NCBI RefSeq assembly: GCF_040807025.1
Contig: NC_090956.1
Location: forward strand, 2,468,517 to 2,532,516
Reading direction: 5' to 3'
DNA length: 64,000 bases
Origin: Struthio camelus
Lineage: Eukaryota > Chordata > Aves > Struthioniformes > Struthionidae
The translations under genes and the position numbers were made by a program. Below, one piece after another: positions 20,651 through 35,100 of the stretch. Position 1 is the first letter of the stretch. Every line of letters begins with the position of its first letter. Below the pieces are notes generated by a model, which saw nothing but the letters and a program-made list of their open reading frames with translations, was not told where the DNA came from and did no database searches.

Positions 20651-23600
20651 GGGAGTTTGCAAAACATGGAAACCTGAAGATGTAAAGCTACAACACAGTA
20701 AATTGCTGTTGGCAAAATACTCGCTTTTTCCATGGGTATAGCAGGAGAGCGGACACTTTTCTGATACTCGGGACTACAAGTGTGACATAATATTTGTGGT
20801 TAAAAATTACCAGCAAAGTGAAGGAGTTAGGATCTGCTAGAGAAGCATTTGAGGACTAATTCCCAGAAAATTTTTCATTACTAGTAATTAGTTAACGGTT
20901 CAGGGGAATTCTAGCAGGTATTTTAATTTAAACAGAAACAGTCATTAAATCATAAAACTGATGTACATTTCTGGTATTGTTACTTTTAAAAACAATTGAA
21001 ACAACACTCAAAATACGATTCCTTTTTCCTATAAGTGGCTGCATGCTATACAATGTGCTGCCTGAAATACTCGTGTGTTAAAAAAATCTCTCTCTGCAAT
21101 GAATATTTATTCCATGAATAATCTTTAATGTCTTCATAGCTTTCAACACATTTGGGCAAAATGTTTCAAGTTTCTGTGCTTACAGTGAAAAAAATCTAAA
21201 TCTGACACCTAAATAGGTGGCCTGATTTCGCTGTATGGAGCACTTTTTTGTATAGACGTTATTTCCTTCACGTAGTTGCCTCTGTAGCATGACAGCACTT
21301 TAACAGCCTAGAGTAACGGCAATTTAGGTGATGAAATGAAGTATTGAGATAGCAGGGAGAAATAATAAAGGCAGAACTGGCACTTGGCCAGGATAACTTT
21401 TTAAACCTCCACTTTCATGCAGCAGCCCTATGAGATGATCTTATGGCTAAATATGGTCAGGACTTCAGTGCTGCATCTCATCCAAAACATAGCAACGCTG
21501 GTGTTTCCTCTCCTTCCAGATGAAGAGTTGGCGGCGGCGGCCTATTTTTAGTGGTGTGGGTGTAAAATATGTTGGTTCAATTTCACATAGCCTGAGCTCA
21601 GTCTGCCCTGTTCTGCCATGTCGGGTTTCACGCCTAGACCTAGCAGAGCTCAAGGTCCGAGGCTGACACCACGAGCTCCTGCCTCATCGAATTCATCCTG
21701 TAAGCCAGTGCCTCTTGCATGTGGGGCGCCAGGCCTGCTCTCCTGCTCCCTGAGCCCGCAAGCTGCAGCTCCCCATCCAGATCCACAAGCTGCGTGAAAT
21801 CTCAGGCGATCTGAGAACAAGCTTCCAGTGAACCCCCACAGTCACAGTGTAATACCGGTCACTAAGGCCGGCATTCAATCCAGTCAGGGTATGTTTGAGG
21901 ATATTTAAGCTCAGAATAAAGAAGTAGAAGATAGACCATAGTTAGCTACAGGCTGGAAGGTGAAACATTAAGGAAGATATATGCAGCTCTGCGCTTCAGT
22001 CAAGCTGTTGCCAGGTGTTGGGACCAAGCCAGTGACTTCTCCACAGAGCCCTGCCATGTTCCTGATTTATTTTACAGGAGAGAGGCGCAAGCGGGTCCCA
22101 GACTGAACCCATGAAGGTGCTTCCAGCAGGCCTGACAAAGAGTGATCTACTCCAAGTCAGGGCATTAACTGAGGCTGCAGAAGACTTCAGCTACCTGGGA
22201 ATGCACTGCCGAGGGGCCAGAGGAACGGGTTTCTAGCCACCAGCTCCTGAAGTAAAACTGGAATGTGTCTGTGACCGCAACAGCAGAGTTGTAGAGCGAA
22301 CAGACCATTAAAATGTCCATTCAAGAAAATATTCACGTCCCATTTATATTTACTGCTGCTTCATTCTGTTGAAAGTCAAAGGCCCGTTTGTACCCGATGA
22401 AAGGCTCAGGATAGATCAATTGCCTGGAAAAGGCTCTGAGGATTGAAACCTACAATTCCACACGGACAAGTGCTAATCCATCAGTGCGCTGAGCCCAAAC
22501 AAGGTGTCGCAGATCTTTCCAGGCGTGCTGAGCTGACTCAGGACTCTTTTGCTTGTTCGGCCCAGAAAAGGATGTTCAGGGCTGAAACTGTAAAAGAGAT
22601 TCTCATAACTGAGCTTCTGGGAAAAGGGTTGTCGTCTTGTCTAGCTACCTTCGGCGTCTCTGCAGATTCATTGCCTCTGTTATGGGCAAACTTTCCATGG
22701 TGACTTGAAGGAAGGAGGGTTCCCCCCCTCCTTTAGTCTTTGAAGTGCCTTGCAGCGCATTGCAATGGGCTGACGAAGTGTCGTCTGCTGTGTGGAATCA
22801 GCTCTGCTCAGGTTTCATAAGGAAACAAGACTTACTCGATTATAACGTGCGTATGAGTGAATGACGGGCCCCCGGTTGTATCCTAATGTCACCGAGGTGG
22901 AAGAAAACCATCCTTATTCTCCAAAAAGCAGGATACAGGAGGAGGGATTGAGAAAAAACATACCTCACTATGCAGGGGAAGAAAATGGTGGCAGAGCAAG
23001 GAAAACAAGGAAACATGCGTTAGCAAGGGGTCTGCCGTAGCAGCTCTGTACCACCGTCTAAATCAGAAACAAGCTTGAACCCTGGTTTCATGAGGAAATG
23101 AGATTTATGTGGTGATAGCCCACGTATGAGCGCATGTTTCCCTTACAGCCCCAAACCCCAGTAATTACTGTATTCTGGTGCCAGTTTCAACCAAACTGAC
23201 AGCAGGTAGAAATCCCAAAAGTAGCAAGTCACTGAAAGTGTTGTGAAAAGAGAGATGTGTGTGCGTGTGCGTGAGAGAGAGAGAGAGAAAGCGAGAGAAA
23301 CCTGCTATTTATGCCTTCTCCGAGTTCCACCTTGATGAGAAAACTTTGAATCCGGACAGAGATGCTGTAAATGCCCCAGCCGTGGAAAAGCCTCGATGGC
23401 ATTTGTGCGTATGAGATGCCAGAGACTCCACACAAGAGACGACGTAGATTTTGGGGTGGCTAACCAGGCAGGAATTGCGGTGGTTAAGGTATTCCTAAAG
23501 TCTTTTTCCTACATGGCTTCTCTGGGGTCCAAAAAAGGGGTGAATGCCCGCTGCAGCCCTAGTACAATTCAGTTTAAAAGTCCATCAACCATGAGGCACA

Positions 23601-25530
23601 GATCCATTGCAAACCAGGCTTCATTAGTTCCAGCACTCACAGGATAACATGGGCTTTTTTACGCTTGAAAGAAAATGGTTCATTTAGCTCCTTCCCCTCA
23701 TAATTTCTTTCCTTCTCCAAGACCAAATAAAGTAGAAATGAGACGCCATAGAAAGATTGCTCTAAGGGTATTTCAGGCCCTGTAAAAATGGTGCGGTCTG
23801 CTGGCTTTTCAGGGGGACAAGCATGGGCCAGGGCAGGAGAAAGGCAGAGACCCACCAGCGCTAATTGCTCGTTGGCTGCGAGCCAGCTCGCGTTCGGAGT
23901 GGGAGACAGAAGAGGTGGAGATGCTCCCTACCTCGGCACAGCGGCAGCCAAGAGCTCTCGATTTAAGAAACAGATGAATATGAACCGTGTTGGAATGCCT
24001 TCAAAAATCTGCTAGCACTCTCCTCCCCACCAAAAACTGGATAAATCCCCTTCGTATTTCAGGCTCCTAGTGAGTCCCTGAAATATTATCAGTGCTCCTT
24101 GACACTCTACCTGCCCCTCATCCCACCTGGCTTTCCACAGAACGCATTTCCTCTCCGTCAGGGAAAAAGTCAGGTTCATTCAAACTAGACACTTCTCTAG
24201 CACTAGGGTGATCAAGTCTCCTCCGTTTTATATTTGGTATTTTAATAGGGTTTTCTTTTAGACTTTTAATGAGTTTTTATTCCCCTTTGTATAGCAGACG
24301 CTTCAGTCCGACCGACAGTTTTACTCACCCCGTGTGGAGTAATATGAACAGTCAGGACAACCTTTTATTCCTGTGGCAAGGTTTTCTCTGCCAACATTTT
24401 TCTTTTGCTTGCAGTCAGGAAGATGTGTTTTGACCCTTTCCTCACCGCCGTAGCAGCTCCCCTTACCCATCTCCCTGCCTTTGAGCAAGGACATTCCCAC
24501 CGGTGCAGAGGCAGGACCAAACCCAGCCCTGCCATCCATGCTCTCAAATGTTTGCAGCTTTTTTACTGAAAAGGAAAAAAAATGCAAACCAAAACAAAAT
24601 CAAGTGTGAGATTTGGCTTATCAGAACAGCTGAGTTTTCTTGCAGTCCTTCAGCCTCAGTTCAGACTCACATTTTATTACTGTTTGTAGCAAGCAAGTAG
24701 GGCTGGGGGCTGTCCTTGTGCCTCTGGGGGCTCAAGGACCCTGTAGGCTTGTGGCTGTGCCAGGGATTTGCATCGTTTGCCCAACATACGTGTGCTGGGG
24801 AGTTAAACGGTTTGCCCAACACACACTGACAGGCTAACGGTTGGAGAACAGGCCGTGTTGCGACTGCCCAGTTTATTTCTCGCCCCAACCATGGCACAGA
24901 GAGAGGTCACAGATGAGGTGACCGGCCTCGCTGCTGTGCTACATGGCCCATGGGCCAAGACCCCCATCAGAGCCCGAGCTGCTCTGGGGACGAGGCTGGC
25001 CCCATCAGCCGCAGCCTGAACTCAGCCAAGAGGTGCCCAGACCCTGTTTTCTTCAGCCACAGACAGCAAGCAGTCAGTGACACCATGCAAGAGGGCTGTG
25101 AGAGGACACCTGGCTGGAGTTACTACAAATTGCATACATCAGGCTGGGTGCTGTACACATAAACAAATCATTAGGTGCCAGTTCTGGCCCCCAAACACTG
25201 CTAAAAGCGACAAGATGGGCAGCGTGGAATAGGAGGGGTGCGTGAAGGAGGTGGGTAAAGGCAGAGCCACTGCAGGGCTGACCATGAGACCCAAAATACA
25301 TGGATGGATAGGGACTGAGCCCTTGCTCCAGGTGGTCTTGGGCTATCCACGTTCTCCAACCACAGGGGTTCACTGCAACATTTTTTAAAGGCAAATTTTG
25401 GGTGCCTTTCCCCCCTTGGTGCAAATCTGGGAACACATTTTATTTTGTTTTGTTCTGCATTTGGGAATGGGGGAATTTCTAGGTTCCTTCTCCTATCTGC
25501 GAGGCAAGCAGAGTGGTTTCCGGCATTTCT
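20651..25530. other. Intergenic, no gene seen
   Basis: Mixed-composition sequence with only short random-looking frames. It holds a GT/GA microsatellite at 23255-23298. No splice-flanked exon with protein-like content was found. Confidence 0.5.
23255..23298 (+). repeat. (GT)n/(GA)n microsatellite
   Basis: GTGTGCGTGTGCGTGAGAGA followed by further GA units. Confidence 0.9.
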
Positions 25531-26190
25531 TGTGCTTAATTACACAGGTCTAATGGAGTCGTACAATTTAAAAACATATGCCATTAAACATTACATATTA
25601 AACGTGGCCTTGGTTTTTTGATGTTGCAGAAGGCTTATGCTCATCTGCTGAGAATTAGGAGGTTATTACTCTGCGGAAGCTAATCCAAATTGCCTGTTAT
25701 CCACAGGCAGAAAATTAAAGGAATATTTAAGCCCATTCCACAGATTACAAACTTGGTGGCATAGCTCTGAAACCAGTAGTATTAGTATCTTGCATCTGAT
25801 AGTTGCCAATAATTTAAGTCAACTGTTTAACATCTGGCATTACTATATAATGTCTGGCTTAAGCTGTAACCTTTTTTTTTTTTTTTTCCTGCTTTAAGTA
25901 AAGCTTTTTCTGCTTTGAGAGAATTTTGATTACTAAAGCCCTTCCTAGGACAGATTTATCCTGTGATTTAACATTTTGTGATGGAGTTTCATTTTGAATC
26001 AGTTGAATAATTGGCAGTGACTTCAATATTAAACTGATTCATGATGTACATCCAAGCCCTTATATAATTTAACGTTATTGTCTTTATAATTGAAGGTCCT
26101 TTTTTTTTCCTCATTAAAAGGTATTGGAAACAGTCTAGTGATCTGCTTTGATTAAAAATAAAGTGCAGGGGATTGGTAATGATTAGAGAT
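25530..26190. promoter_or_regulatory. Candidate conserved non-coding element
   Basis: AT-rich, non-repetitive, with no open frame. Many homeodomain-type TAATT/ATTA cores and TTTAAGTCAACTGTTTAACA-like text, the texture of vertebrate developmental enhancers. A T-run at 25871-25888 interrupts it. No alignment was possible, so conservation is inferred from composition. Confidence 0.35.
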
Positions 26191-29100
26191 GGTCTGCCTT
26201 CCCCACTAGGTCACCCATCCAGGCCTGGGCCAGGTCACCTATACAGCAGTGCTTAGCTTTGTGCAGCTTCAAGCATTAGCTTATGGGCCTTATGGTTCCT
26301 AGACGGTGCACATGTTAAATATGCAACACTAACTGAGGCTCCATGGCCTGCATGAGAGGAGTTTGAAAGGTCTCAGTCCAAGGGGTACAACCTAGAGATG
26401 TCTTTGCATTAGATGAGCTCTACCACTCTCCTCACCCCTGAGAGACTAACTCGTTGGGTGAACAAGGTGGTTCAGGTAGAAAGCAGAAGTAAATGGGCCA
26501 AAACTTGTCTCTTTGGTAAACAACGCTACAGCTGCCGTTGCTGGAGCCTGGCTGTTACCTGGTGAGCTGATGCCTGGTGGGAGCCCACTGGATGAACTGG
26601 TGCGCCGAGTCCTGAGAAGTCCCTGCCGCCGCTCTGGGAGGGGAAGGCTCAGTGTTGCGGAGTCCACATGCCAAATTAAAACGTGTCCGTTTCACACTCC
26701 CCTCTTCCCCCGGCCTTTGGCAGGGGCTATGATATAACAGGTTTTGCATAGCTGCTAGACATCTTCCTAATAGTATCCCCTGTGAATTCTAAATTTCAGT
26801 CACAGCCTCTAAATTTTCATTAAGAGCAGTCACACAGAGAGAATGATGGATTAGATTTTGTTGTTGGAAAATCTCCAGATAAAATTAAAGTGCTTCTTTC
26901 TTTTCTGAAACCTTTACCTTTCCCCTGTGGTGCCCTATAAATAAGGTATCAAATAATGTTTATCCTTTTGAATTCTACAATCTTACATGCTTCATGCTTA
27001 CTTCTGACCACTTTCCTGCCTCTTCAAAGATGTCACTTTTCAGCTAAAGCCCAGGAACAGACACACTACCTAATGGACTTTGTTTTATTATAAAGCAGCC
27101 TGACGTTGTGTTCCAGTAGCACCGAGGAGACTTCACTGAAGCTCATGTACGTGTTTTTAAATACAGTGTTGTCTTCTCCTCTCTGAGACCCTTGTTGCTC
27201 TTGCCTTGCCGGGAAGCTTGTATTTCCTTCCTCCTTTCCATCCAGTTCCTTCTGTCTCTCACTGCCTCTTTCTCCAGGCCTCATATAGTCTTTCTTCTTC
27301 TCTAGCTCTCCATCCTCTCTAAATACATGTAATCTGTCCAGATTGCAGACAGATGAGACACTGCTTTGGTACACACTGGGGTCATGTGGCTGTGCTGAGG
27401 CAGCAGCCACTGCCTCAAATAGCCCAATTGTGATAAGTGGTATCCGCTCTCACTGCCCCTGGCCAGCAGATTCTTATAGCAGATGTTATTTCTTCTTACG
27501 CTGAAAAGAAGATGAAAAAAAAACTATTCTGCTAGGACAGAGGACTAAAAACAGTTTTAGATGCTTTTAGTCCTCACTTTTAACTCAAGCAAGCCAGAGC
27601 TCTGCAGGCAGTTGTTAGGAAGTGTTCAAAAGCTGGTAGTGCTGGCATGATTCATACTGGTGTCAGCTCGTTTAAATTAAATTCCACGGGGATTTATCCA
27701 GCAAAGGCTCTGAACAAATTTTAGACAGCACCCCCCTCACCTCCCCACCTCTCACTTCACAGCATCTTAAATTAATATGGTGCAGAAAGGCCAGGATTGT
27801 ACCAAGACAAAGGGTTCGCCAAGAGACAAGTTTTCTCCCCAAACAAGAGGGAAAGATCCCCGCTGCCTGCGGCGCTTGGCCGAAGCAGTGCACGTGTGCA
27901 AGGAGTCAGCAACTGTACCCAGAGGAGAGGGAAAAGGAACTTTTCCTGTTAAGTTACTGATGTCCTTGAAATGGGGGGTCGTAGCACGTTGAGTTAGAGC
28001 CAGGGTCCTGCTCGGGACTCTTGGCTGCCACCTGTGGGTGCTGGGGTGGCCTGGGGCACCCTTCTCCCCCAGTCGGTCGCTCAGCTCCGTGGTCCTCGGA
28101 CCCGCTGACACCAGCATGGGGCGGCTGCAGCTCGGTTCCCGCATCACCCTTCCTCTCGGCGTAGAAGGAGGTAGAAAGATTTCTGGGAGAAGAACAAAAC
28201 GGCCTTCTCCTCCACAAAATGCCTCTTGCCAGGAAAACACAAGGGTGCCATCAGTGCGAGGGATCTGATGACGAGCTTGTTAAAATCATACCAGCTTGGC
28301 TAATTTGCACCAGCTGGATATCAGCCCCTTGGTTTTCACTCCATTTTTGATCAGCTACCACTGGCTTAAAGGCTGGTTAGCAGCGTCCCCAGGCTGAGCT
28401 CAGCAGCGCCACAGCAGTTGTCTCCATAACTGTTTTCCTCTTTCAAAAATTCCTCAGATCTCTTCTTGCACCAGCGGAAAAATTGTACATCAGCTGGGAA
28501 ACAACAAAAAAGAAGTATACAAATCTCATCCCCTCTTTGCTGCATGTTAATGTCATCCCAAAGGAAATGGCGCTGTCTTGGCCACTTGCAGCGAAGGAGA
28601 GAAAACTCACGGAGTTTATTGGCTATTTTTATTGGTTTGTCTGTGCCACGTTTCACAGGCAGCTGCGCCAAGAAAACACGGTGGCTTTGCAGAGCCCAGG
28701 CCTCAGAGAGGCAGAGGTAAGCCCAGGAGAAGAGTGAAAAGCTGGAAAGAGGAACCCTATAAACGTGGTACCAGCGAGGATGGAGAGGGGCCAGAGCTGA
28801 CCGAAATCTGCCATGAAATACATCAGATCGCAGACTTCCCTGCGCAGAAGTCCCAACGCCCACAGCTGGGAGAGCGGCCAGTGTTATTTTTGGGCAAGCT
28901 TTACGCAAGTTCCAACCAAAGTCTCCGTGCACAGAAATTGAGGGGGAGAGAGATGGAGGTTTCTTTTTAACAAAGAGATGTTGGACAGACATTGAAACAG
29001 TTGAGCAAAGCTTTAGAAAACCTGCCGTGGGGCTCCAACAACTCTGGGCCAGGACAGACGGGGACAGAGAGCCGTAGACCAGAGGTGTGTCCCCAGCTCT

Positions 29101-32100
29101 AGCTGCCGAGCTGCGGTGAGGGTCTCGGGAAGGCCTAACGCAGGTTCCCCCAGGCTGGTCCCGATATCACACTGCTGCTGCAGGTCCCGCTGCCCACTCG
29201 GAGGGTGCCACGAGAGGGAACGCGAGGCAAGTCCTCTGCGGATACAACCTAGCACGGGAGAGAAAGAGGCTGAGTCGCTCTGGACACTCCCCAAAAGCTA
29301 CTCTGCACAGCCAGGCTGAGGAACAACGGGAGAGCAAGGGGCACTGCTAGGATAACACCTTCAACTCCATTTTCTTTCAGGAGGGAGGTGCTGAAATTTT
29401 ACATGCCACGAGTGATAGATAACTGGCAGTACCTTGGGCTAAACAAGCCAGTGGAAAGCAAAAAAACCCCCCTTTTTTAATGCTTGCAGTCACAACCCAG
29501 GATGAGGTTATAAGTGGCTCGAGCAGATGATGAGCAGTGGCGCGGTGCGCTCGGGGCCAAGGCACGGGTGTTTCGCAAGGATCGGCTGGACATGGCCAAG
29601 GAGCAGACCAGCTGCTGCTGCATGGGAATCATCGCCATAGCCTGACTGCACCAGTGCAACCACACTCTTAGAAACAGCCTCGTGCATTGGCTCTGTTGCC
29701 CTGAAACCACTTAAGAAAGCCTTCACGACCCAAAGCTGGCAGCTTTGGAGACAATTGGACAGTCAGGACAGCAGTGGGAACTGGCAGGTCAAAGCTGAAG
29801 GGGCAAGAAATGCAAACACCAGGGATGATGGAGCAATTTACTTTACCAGCATACCCCAATTTTCTGTAACATTGCCTGATCCTAATCCCAGGCACACTCA
29901 GAGAAACCTCAGGATATCAGTGAAAGAAACAGAGCTGCTTGAAGTTACATGTGTACTTTGGCTTTATCTCCTCCGTGCCTCCATCTGATTAAACCTGTTC
30001 CAAAGGTGCATCCATAAATACATTAAAGGAGAAGCCCTGACCCCCCTCTAGGGAGCTTGTATATCCATGGAGTCTACAGGGGTGCTGGTTTGGCCTTTTG
30101 GAAAATGGACTGAAAGTCAAAACCTCACAATGCTATTCCAGTTGCACCAAACCATTCATCCCCCTATGCTTAGCTTAGCTTTCCTGTTTATAAAACCTAA
30201 ATAATTAATACTGAATTACCAATGAAGGATTTCACAAGTCTCTGTGAAAGATCTATTATTTACTGAGATGTGGAAGTTTACTGAAGTACTTGGAGAACAT
30301 CATGTGAAAGCCATTGTGAGTACAAAGCTGTAAGAACATTTTCATCAAATTGAAAAGGAAATGATTTGTGGCAATAAGGAAGTTATGTTCAGGAAAAAAC
30401 AGCAAGCTGAAGTTATTCCTAGTGTATTAGCTGGAGCAGATATATTTTTGTTTTGATGTGGAAACATGTATGAAAACAGACCAAAACTCAACCATGTATC
30501 CATATACCAATAAGAAAAGAATATCTTTGCTAAGGAGCTCACTATGAAATTTTAGAAACAAAGTCATTTCAAGGAAAACCATCCCAAAAATTAACTTCTA
30601 GTTTTCCTTTTTTTTCCTTTCATCTAAAATAAGGTTCTGACTTTTACCAACAACAATAACCTTAAAAAAAGTTCTGGATTAACTCGAAAGCTATTTCACT
30701 TTCACTCCATTTCTTTTGCTCCTCCACAGGGAAATCCTCAGTGCACAGTTTCCAACCGTTAATGAACAACAGTCCTTTCCCTGTACCTTTCAGGGCCTGA
30801 TTCACTGTGATCATCCATAAATATTACTTTAAAAACTTTCCTGAGGAATTCCCGGGGGCCTTGAGAGCAGCCGATGTCAGGAAATGTCAGCGATTTCTCC
30901 CTCTCCTCCTCAGGAGGCTGGTAGTGCGGCTGGGAAAGACCAGATGCGTTAAACGCTGCGAGATTTACAGCACCCCCCGCACGCGGGAACCATAAAACGA
31001 CAATTTGTTCGATTTCAAAAGCAGACCTCTGCCCGTTGCAGCACCTTTCAGCACCCTTTATAAAGCTGGGCTTAAAAAGCCCAAGATCTTTTATGATAAA
31101 ATGGATCCTAAGTTCATTTTTCAAGTATCACAGCGGCTGGAAGGTGGAGAGGTTGGCAGGGGAGGGAGGCCGGTGCCAGCAGCATCCCCGGCGCCAGGGC
31201 AGGGTGGCCGGATCCTGCCCTGGGCTCGCTCCCTTTTCCCTCTGGCTGGAGGTATCTCTTGTTGGGCAGCTGTAACGTAACGAGGCCTGGAGAGGTTGGG
31301 GAGCCCTGATTTAGGGGATGAAATGTCACACTAGGACTCCGGAGGCACCAGACGCTCGGATTTTTGATGTGAAACCTGGGTGAGCGCTTGCAGAGCCTGG
31401 ACCTGTTTTCGGGCTCGAAAATGGGGATCGTTCCCTACCTCAAACTGGCGCTGAGAGGATGAATAGCGACTAATGCCTGAGAAATGGTTTAGCATCACAA
31501 CATGACAGTGACAGTGCAGTCTAGTAAAACCTGGCCTTGAAGAAGATGTTTGCACTTGAAGGCCCAAATCCCTGTGTTGCATTTTGTCCCTTGAGCTAGT
31601 TTTCCCATCACCTTGGTGTCTAAGATGAGCCATAAAGCAGCCAGGCTGGAATACACATCCATCAGGAGATGGATACATCAGCAAACGCAAGGTGAAAGGG
31701 AATTTTCGCATTTTTATCTTGATGGTTTCTTCACCTCCTCAGATTCTGCAAGTGTTTAGCTTCAGCCTCGATTCAAGGTGGCCCCAACCCAAAATGCTGG
31801 ATCACCCGACCTCTCTACAGGGAGGGTGGGCCCTCCTCTGGCATCCCAGGCTTGGAAACCAATGGAGAAGTGAAGCAAGGCTACCCACGTAAAGGATGGA
31901 TAAGAGCAGAGTTCTGCATTCATTGCTCAAGTGGTTTGAAGCGATTGTAATGCAGCCAGATTTATTTCTTACATACAGTGGTGGACTTATTAAACTTCCA
32001 AAGGAGCTCTTTAAGCTGTCATTTGAGGTTTAATTGCTGAATATAACTACCTGCTTCTAAAAAGCTGCCATGAAGCAGCCTCCCCTTCACACATCGTACT

Positions 32101-35100
32101 CTTCTGCTCAGCAAGAGGAGATTCCCCCCAAGTGCAAAGGGTTAAAGCATTGGTCTGCCTCGTCCGGTCCACTCCCTCCTTCCTCAGGTTGCAAATAGGA
32201 GAAAGGAAAGGATTAGAGAGGAGAGATTTATGGCATAGCCCATCGCAGAGCCTCAGTTTGCACTTTGATGCTGGGGGACCAGCCCCTGGCTCACAAAGGC
32301 GCTGTGAAGCATGCCCATCAGGCTGCTATCTATGGGGCGAGCTAAATCCCTCCTTGGATTAGTAAGGGCTCTGCGAGTCCTCGCAAAGAAAGGCTGCACC
32401 TTCTTTATTGCCGCATTATTAATAAAGAGCTGGTGAAATACTTACTGCTGCTCCGTAAATCTTCCGAGGGCAGGAGTAGGTTGCTCAGACATTTGGGCTG
32501 GAAGGAAACGGAGAGGCCGTTGGGCTTGACCTACATCCCCCATCCCTGCCATGGAGGAAGACCCTGGAGCTGCGGCATGGCGGGAGCCCCACTCTGCTCC
32601 CAGCACCCGGCCGGACCCACAGGCTGCCTGCATGCCGTCGGGGACCCTCCTCAAGCCCCCAAGCCCCCGAGGTGTCCCCGGGCTGCTCCCTCCCCACCAT
32701 GCTGTTGCAAAAGCCACGTGGAGTGGACTGCAGCCTTCACGGAGGCACTGCTGTTCACGCCAGTGCTGTGGCCTTGAACCGTGTCCCGAGGGACGGGGAG
32801 CAGGCAGGGACAGACGCACAGTCACCTGGCCGAGGCCCTACGGCAAACACATAACGTACTTTCCATAGGGGACTGCTGCGGCTCATGCCTACCCTTCAGG
32901 GAAGAAGAGCTACAGCTCTTCTGAGCACCTCCAGATGTAGTAACGCCTTGGGCTCGCTACTGCTCACCCCGCGAGGAAGGACAGAATAACCTTTTCAAAC
33001 GTTTCTGATTTTTTCACCCGTTTTTTTTTTTTTTAAGAAGGGGAGGGAGGAATTCATGCAAAAAAAAAAAAAAACCCTTTAAACTGAGAGGCTACAAAAA
33101 GAAGTCAGCTGGCACTACCCAGCCAGCAAGCAGCTGCTGCTGGAAACAGGCTCAGACCAAATTATCATCCATCAGCTTTGGATTTACAAGGGAGGCTTAG
33201 GGGAGGGAATAGATCCCACTTCAGCTTGGACTGCTTTGCTGCCCATCTCATGGCCTGAGACGTTCCCGGCTGGGCTCCCCGGGCCTGCGCCCAATTGCAG
33301 TGAAACGCGTTTGCTCTCATACCCAGGGCCTATTCTGCAAGAGCAGCTCCAATCCCGCTCGCTCTGCAGTGACTCACTGGTGCCTGCCCTGTGCACGGCC
33401 TGCGGCTCAGCTTTGCCCGGATCAGCACCCATCCTGCGCAAGCACCCCGAAACTGCCTGCTGTGCTGAGACCTTGGGGAGGTGGCTGCCTTTGTTTTAGG
33501 GGGGGAAAAAAAAGCAAACTCTCACCACTATCAAAAAAAATCCAACCCACGACAACAACAAAAAAAAGTTTCCTTTCTAATTTCAGCTTCTGGTCATAAA
33601 AATTTACTTTCATGTAACAGCATGAAATCTGCACAACCGGGGCAGGGTTTCTTAATAAAAGGCAGAGTTGATGTAATATCCGAGCCAAGGTGTTTTTATA
33701 AGCCAGAACAAGAGAGACAAAAATACAGAGAGAAAATAATTTTCTTGAATTCCTTCCAGAAAGGAATTTTATTTAGATTTGCTTTAACTGTACTGAAATT
33801 CTCCTTCCTCTTTGTGCAAAGGTTTTTCCCATCTTAAAAGCTCTTCTTCTTAACCTGTACATTAGCGCCAGCACATCCAAGCCATTCCTTGCTTTTGCAT
33901 CTCCACCTTAATTAGTTTGCACCCCAAGAAAGGGAGGAAGCGCCAGCCAGAAAAGGGCCATGGCTCCACCATGCCTAGAAATCCTGAACCGGAGTCCCCA
34001 GAGGAAGGTGCAAAGTATCTTGCATCCAGCAAGCCTGGGATAACCTTCCCAGAGGGAAAATTCCTCCCTTGCTCCCAGGCACGAGGAGCTCCTATCTTTT
34101 CTAAGGCACGTGTTTTGGCTGGGCCGGACCTGGCTCGCTTCCCTTTCTGTTGACTTCTGGGGGCAAAGCCTATGCGGAAGGCTGAGTCGGAAAAGCTGAG
34201 CTATCCCATCACGGACACTGGAGAAGAGGGCGACTTGCTCCTTTTATTTCTCTAATCTGTCGAGCACTGATACTTTGCCAGTGCCCAGCCAGGGCAGCAG
34301 GACAGCAGCCTCCAGCGTGGGCAGCAGAGGGAAGGGAGGATGGATGGATGGACCAGGGTTGCTGTCCTCCCTCTGCCTCCAGCCCCCTATCATCATGCTC
34401 CACCCACATCACTGCCATCTTTCAGGGCTTTTTCACCAGCAGAAAAGACAGTAGAACTCCCTGAGAACTGCAAGCTGGGCGATGCCTGGGCTGCGCAGGT
34501 GCCCGACCTCTCCAGAGCCAGAGCTGCTCCTGGCATCCCGTCCACTCCAGAGTGAGCTCTTCAAACACCATGTGGGCAGACAGAAAGTGCTTCCCCGTAT
34601 CCCAAAACAGGAGGTTCAGAGGAGAATAATGTCTGCTAAAGGGCCAGAAACAGGTCTCAGCTCAGTGAAAAATGACTTCCAAATGCCCCCTGCTCTGAGG
34701 ATTGTATAAGGGAAGATGGATCTTCCTATCTGTTTTCCTTTCTTCTTCATTTTTCAACTCTTGACCTACACTGTGAACAGAAACCTCCCAAGCGCAAGCC
34801 ATCGGCAGAGGAAATGCTTCCTCTAGTTCATTTGTCTTCGGTGGTCTGCACAGCTGAAGAGACACATATGGCCAAGGGTACGCGTTCCCCAGCCCGACCA
34901 GTTCTGGTCTCCTCTCCCGGCTGCCTGTAGGGCTGATTTTGCAGCTAAGCTTAGCTGGGATGGTACCTGCCATCCCTCACCCGGCCCTTTGCGATGAGGA
35001 GAACAAGAATCAGAGCAGCCCTGGCCCCACATTGGGGAAGACACGGGGCCTAAGACAAACAGAGGCTGTTTTATTTCAAAAAAGAAGAGGTTTCAGTTCT

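Noticed and set aside
28366-28992. 208-codon minus frame
   Set aside because: No recognisable domain, overlaps several plus frames, and has no splice or promoter context. Weak evidence only.
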